Of a stretch of 64,000 nt of DNA, positions 60,637 through 64,000 are shown piece after piece. Origin of the DNA: Vibrio sagamiensis NBRC 104589 (GTDB lineage: Bacteria; Pseudomonadota; Gammaproteobacteria; Enterobacterales; Vibrionaceae); NCBI RefSeq assembly GCF_007990935.1, contig NZ_BJXJ01000001.1, forward strand, positions 186,001-250,000, read 5' to 3'. The stretch's first letter is position 1, and the number at the start of each line of letters is the position of its first letter. The notes under the pieces were generated by a model that saw only the letters and a list, made by a program, of their open reading frames with translations, had not been told where the DNA came from and did not search any database. The position numbers and the translations under genes were made by a program.

Positions 60637-61392
60637 ATGAAACCAGCACTCAGTAATAAAACGATTCCCCACCCAGCAACGTGGTCTGTAATGAATAATG
60701 GCTCTTGGGTACTTGAATCAATTCAAACCCGATTTGATGAATGGTGCCCAAAACTTTTCGGCTACCATATGCTTAAGTTAGGTGGTTTGAGCTGTGAGCT
60801 AACCAGTTATAACTCTAGTATTCAACACCAAGTTAACCTAGATATCCAGAACCCTTTGCATAATGTCATTGCAGATGGTTATGAATTACCCTTTTTTGAG
60901 AAAAGTTTTGATGCTGTTGTTCTTGCTCATCAACTTGACTATGCCAGTGATCCTCATCGATTGTTACGAGAAGTTGATCGGGTCATGATGGATGATGGTT
61001 ATGTGATCATAACGGGTTTTAATCCTTTTAGTTTTACCGGGTTAGCCAGCCTTTTGCCGTGGAGAAAGGAAAACTTACCTTGGTCTGGACGTATGTTTAG
61101 TACTCATCGAGTAAAAGATTGGTTAGGTGTTCTAAATTATCAAGTGGTACATTGTGAGCGTTACGCCTTGTTTCCGATGACGCGTTATACCTCGCTCTGG
61201 ACATGGCTTGAAAACAGTATTGGTGGATGGGCTTCACCGGCTGGAAGTTTATACTTTATTGTCGCTCGAAAGCGGACTTATCCTTTAAAACCGATTAAGC
61301 CACACTGGCATTTGAAGAAAAAGCTAGCGCCATTAGGAGTGATGAATCGAGAGGGAAATCAAGTTAATAAAGTATTTGACAGGTTAAAGTGA
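60637..61392 (+). CDS. yafS: SAM-dependent methyltransferase, YafS-like
   Basis: 251 aa class I methyltransferase (Methyltransf_11-type). Weak glycine-rich motif I near HMLKLGGLSCELTS, then ADGYELPFFEKSFDAVVLAHQLDY and LLREVDRVMMDDGYVIITGFNP, the typical post-motifs. Target unknown. The gloB-yafS-rnhA-dnaQ neighbourhood is the same as in E. coli, which supports the name. Confidence 0.85.
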   Translation: MKPALSNKTIPHPATWSVMNNGSWVLESIQTRFDEWCPKLFGYHMLKLGGLSCELTSYNSSIQHQVNLDIQNPLHNVIADGYELPFFEKSFDAVVLAHQLDYASDPHRLLREVDRVMMDDGYVIITGFNPFSFTGLASLLPWRKENLPWSGRMFSTHRVKDWLGVLNYQVVHCERYALFPMTRYTSLWTWLENSIGGWASPAGSLYFIVARKRTYPLKPIKPHWHLKKKLAPLGVMNREGNQVNKVFDRLK

Positions 61393-61428
61393 CCCAAGGT
61401 TCAACCAACTAATCGCTTGGGTCTTTTA
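61391..61428 (+). terminator. Terminator between convergent yafS and rnhA
   Basis: GACCCAAG / CTTGGGTC with a 17-base loop and TTTT. It overlaps the yafS stop codon. Confidence 0.7.
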
Positions 61429-61478
61429 TGCCACCGATGGACGATGGGTGACTTAGCTCTTATCAGATTCGATCGTCT

Positions 61479-61943
61479 CTATCCGGCTTGGTAACCAGTA
61501 TCTTCATCGGTTGGGTTCTCCGCAGCAGCTCGCGCTAATTCATCACACATTTCATTTTCACGATGACCCGCATGACCTTTAACCCAATGCCACTCAACTT
61601 GATGTCGTGCGGTTTCTTTATCGAGAGCTTGCCAAAGGTCTGCATTTTTCACAGGCTTTTTGTCGGCAGTTTTCCAACCGCGCTTTTTCCAGTTATGGAT
61701 CCATTGGGTAATGCCTTGACGAACATACTGGCTATCAGTAGTTAATGAAACTTTGCATGGCTCTTTTAGTGTTTGTAATGCAACAATGGCAGCGAGCATT
61801 TCCATGCGGTTGTTGGTCGTTAATGTGTAGCCTTTTGCTAATGTTTTTTCCGTTTGCTTGTAACGTAAGACAACACCATAGCCACCAGGACCTGGATTGC
61901 CTAAACAAGAACCGTCAGTGAAAATCTCAACGTGTTTGGTCAT
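61479..61943 (-). CDS. rnhA: Ribonuclease HI
   Basis: 154 aa nuclease that degrades the RNA strand of RNA-DNA hybrids. The catalytic residues match E. coli numbering: Asp10 ([17 protein letters not shown]), Glu48 (NNRMEML), Asp70 ([10 protein letters not shown]), Asp134 ([10 protein letters not shown]). The ATG at 61943 is preferred over one 9 codons upstream by comparison with E. coli. Divergent from dnaQ by about 60 bases. Confidence 0.96.
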   Translation of the reverse strand: MTKHVEIFTDGSCLGNPGPGGYGVVLRYKQTEKTLAKGYTLTTNNRMEMLAAIVALQTLKEPCKVSLTTDSQYVRQGITQWIHNWKKRGWKTADKKPVKNADLWQALDKETARHQVEWHWVKGHAGHRENEMCDELARAAAENPTDEDTGYQAG

Positions 61944-62002
61944 ATTTTTTGGTACTATTAGCCTAAACATTTAATAAAGCATAGTCTGACATACATAACC
62001 TT

Positions 62003-62722
62003 ATGAATACCAGTAGCAATTCTGAACATAATCGAATTATTGTTCTCGATACCGAAACCACAGGTATGAACCTTGACGGTGGTCCTCATTATATGGGGCA
62101 TCGAATTATCGAAATCGGTGCTGTAGAGATCGTCAATCGTAAGTTAACGGGGCGACATTTTCATGTTTATCTAAAGCCCGATCGTCCAATTCAAACAGAA
62201 GCGATTGAAGTTCATGGTATTACCGATGAATTCCTTGTTGATAAACCTGATTATGCCAGTGTGCATCAGGAGTTCCTTGATTTTATTAAAGGTGCTGAAC
62301 TCGTTGCTCATAATGCTCCCTTTGATACTGGGTTTATGGATTATGAGTTTGAAATGCTCGATCCGACTATCGGTAAAACGGATGATTTCTGTAAAGTGAC
62401 CGATACGCTTGCTATGGCGAAGAAGATCTTCCCTGGTAAGCGAAATAATCTTGATGTCTTGTGTGATCGATATGGCATTGATAACTCGCATCGAACGCTT
62501 CATGGCGCTTTACTCGATGCCGAGATCCTAGCGGATGTTTATCTGCTTATGACTGGTGGGCAAACTAAGCTGGAATTTAATGCTAACAAACAAGGTGGAG
62601 TTGAAGAGATTCGTCGTGTTGAAGGCAGAAAATCTCTAAAGGTTTTGCATGCAACAGCCGATGAAGTAGAGGCGCACCACAAAAGATTAGATCTGGTGAG
62701 TGACTGTATCTGGCATCAATAG
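62003..62722 (+). CDS. dnaQ: DNA polymerase III subunit epsilon
   Basis: 239 aa proofreading exonuclease. DEDDh motifs: Exo I IVLDTETTGMN (Asp16, Glu18), Exo II AHNAPFDTGFMDYE, Exo III SHRTLHGALLDAEILADVY. The C-terminal tail (about 185-239) would bind DnaE, which is encoded 13 kb upstream in this window. Confidence 0.96.
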   Translation: MNTSSNSEHNRIIVLDTETTGMNLDGGPHYMGHRIIEIGAVEIVNRKLTGRHFHVYLKPDRPIQTEAIEVHGITDEFLVDKPDYASVHQEFLDFIKGAELVAHNAPFDTGFMDYEFEMLDPTIGKTDDFCKVTDTLAMAKKIFPGKRNNLDVLCDRYGIDNSHRTLHGALLDAEILADVYLLMTGGQTKLEFNANKQGGVEEIRRVEGRKSLKVLHATADEVEAHHKRLDLVSDCIWHQ

Positions 62723-62730
62723 GAGAGGCT

Positions 62731-63984
62731 ATGTTGAGAATGTTTGCGGTTGCTGTCTTGGCAATCTGGAGTGGTGTGTCATTGGCTTCTAGTGAATCTG
62801 CAATGTCTTTGCTAGATAACCGCTTTAGAGTTGACCCAACCATTGAGCAGATCACCTTTGTGGTTTATCGTGAGCAGCCCTCTAAGCCTGTTGTTTTAGT
62901 GCGTCCAGATGGTAAAAAGTATTACGCAGAAAGTGCTGATAATAAGCAAATTCGCTGGTATCAGGAGCCATCACTCGATATTATTTCTGTTGTTGATCCT
63001 ATGCCTGGACCATGGCAAGCGGTCGGCAAAGTCACGCCGAAAAATAACATTCGTTTGATCTCTCACCTCAAATTGGAAACGGATACTTTGCCTAAAACGC
63101 TTTATCATAATGAAGCATTAAAGTTTACTGCTCGTTTAACATCCAACAATCAACCTTTAGTGCTGCGAGATTTTCTAGACCGAGTCAATCTAAAAGTTTC
63201 CTTTACCAAGTTTGTCGATAACGAAGATGATTTATCTAAAGAAGATCGTCCGTTGCCGCTGATTATTGGGACATTCAATGACGATGGACGAGAACTGGAT
63301 GAAAAATCGGGGGATGGTATTTTTACTGTTCAACTGCCCGTGAATGTTGAACCAGGAAAATATCGTGTACGGATTACCTCTGGTAATGGTGTTTTTTTGC
63401 GTGCGCAAGAACAAACTGTGCTCGTTTATCCTTCCCCAGTTTCGCGAACTTTTATTCAAGCTCGCCAACCCGGTGAGGCTCATCAATTGGTTATTCGAGG
63501 TGAAGTAGGGACTATTGCACCTGGATCTATAGTGGCTAACATTATTGAAACTGCACCGGATGGTTCACATCATTACTCACAAGGTCAAGTGTCGGCCGAA
63601 GGAACCAAAACCACATTGCAGATGGGTAATAATCAGGAGTTTGGTAAGTACGCGTGGTACGGTGACATTTTTGCAACCGATCTAGCAACGCAGCGTTCGT
63701 TATCTTTTCCGATACCAGAACAAACCTTTAGTGTGGTTAAAGAAGTCGACATTGAAGCAGTCCGTTTAGCAAAGCAAGCGGAATTAGCGGAACAAAGACG
63801 CCTTGCCGAAGAGCAGCGTATTATCGCAGAGCGTGAGTCACAGCGTAAAGCCAGCCTGATTATGATTGCCGTTGGTAATGTCGTTGTTTTATTGATGATT
63901 GTTGGCTTTTGGCTGCTATGGCGCAAACTTAAAACAAAACGAGAAACGACCCCAGAAATGCAATTGGCTGTCCCCAAGAAATAA
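62731..63984 (+). CDS. TIGR03503 family membrane-anchored protein
   Basis: 417 aa. Signal peptide (about 1-20), a large extracytoplasmic beta-rich region (about 25-340) containing GDGIFTVQLPVNVEPGKYRVRIT, an acidic/basic helical stretch (AKQAELAEQRRLAEEQR), a membrane helix (about 374-397), and a short basic cytoplasmic tail. Function unknown. RBS AGGAG lies 6 bases before ATG. It begins 8 bases after dnaQ, so it is likely co-transcribed. Confidence 0.82.
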   Translation: MLRMFAVAVLAIWSGVSLASSESAMSLLDNRFRVDPTIEQITFVVYREQPSKPVVLVRPDGKKYYAESADNKQIRWYQEPSLDIISVVDPMPGPWQAVGKVTPKNNIRLISHLKLETDTLPKTLYHNEALKFTARLTSNNQPLVLRDFLDRVNLKVSFTKFVDNEDDLSKEDRPLPLIIGTFNDDGRELDEKSGDGIFTVQLPVNVEPGKYRVRITSGNGVFLRAQEQTVLVYPSPVSRTFIQARQPGEAHQLVIRGEVGTIAPGSIVANIIETAPDGSHHYSQGQVSAEGTKTTLQMGNNQEFGKYAWYGDIFATDLATQRSLSFPIPEQTFSVVKEVDIEAVRLAKQAELAEQRRLAEEQRIIAERESQRKASLIMIAVGNVVVLLMIVGFWLLWRKLKTKRETTPEMQLAVPKK

Positions 63985-64000
63985 GCTTGGCCCAGTCATG

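Overview
The window is a piece of a Vibrio-type (Vibrionaceae) main chromosome. The evidence is the Na+-translocating NADH:quinone reductase operon (nqr) followed by apbE and nqrM, the map/rpsB-to-dnaQ housekeeping order that I recall from Vibrio chromosome 1, a GH18 chitinase, several Vibrio-style conserved unknowns (DUF3549, DUF3301, DUF4250, TIGR03503), and protein sequences that look closest to Vibrio homologues I know. There is no rRNA, no recognisable tRNA, no CRISPR array, no prophage and no complete insertion sequence. Species cannot be fixed from this window.

Layout. 1-5.9 kb: end of the nqr operon (nqrB truncated at the window edge, then nqrC-F), followed by apbE (covalent FMN attachment) and nqrM (NQR maturation). 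6.0-6.9 kb: AT-rich gene-free stretch. 6.9-11.2 kb: a two-gene RND efflux operon with no local regulator or outer-membrane factor. 11.3-14.9 kb: SOS-type dinB (with a LexA box), a convergent RecQ-like helicase, and a GreA/GreB-like gene. 14.9-21.9 kb: accessory-looking region with a MITE-like repeat, a YggN-family gene, a large modular chitinase, a sodium-dependent transporter, DUF4250, yaeP and a DUF533 gene. 22-30.1 kb: proS, trmO, an AbgT-family transporter split by a frameshift at an A7 run, yaiI with a small coiled-coil gene, DUF3301, DUF3549, yqcC and truC.

30.2-53.7 kb is the core: glnD and map on the minus strand, then a long plus-strand series of rpsB, tsf, pyrH, frr, uppS, cdsA, ispC, rseP, bamA, skp, lpxD, fabZ, lpxA, lpxB, rnhB, dnaE and accA. 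It joins translation, isoprenoid and phospholipid synthesis, outer-membrane assembly, lipid A synthesis, replication and fatty acid initiation. 53.8-64 kb holds tilS, a small cytochrome c, glnB (the PII protein modified by GlnD), yafD, a Yip1-like membrane protein, mltD, gloB, yafS, rnhA, dnaQ and a TIGR03503 gene.

Three signals stand out. (1) The AbgT transporter is interrupted exactly at an in-phase A AAA AAG heptamer, so a -1 shift would restore the full protein. (2) The gap between gloB and mltD carries a string of perfect inverted repeats, a candidate structured RNA or stem-loop cluster. (3) A dispersed element of about 266 bp with 22-bp terminal inverted repeats has one full copy and at least five shortened or partial copies, all between genes; one separates lpxA from lpxB.
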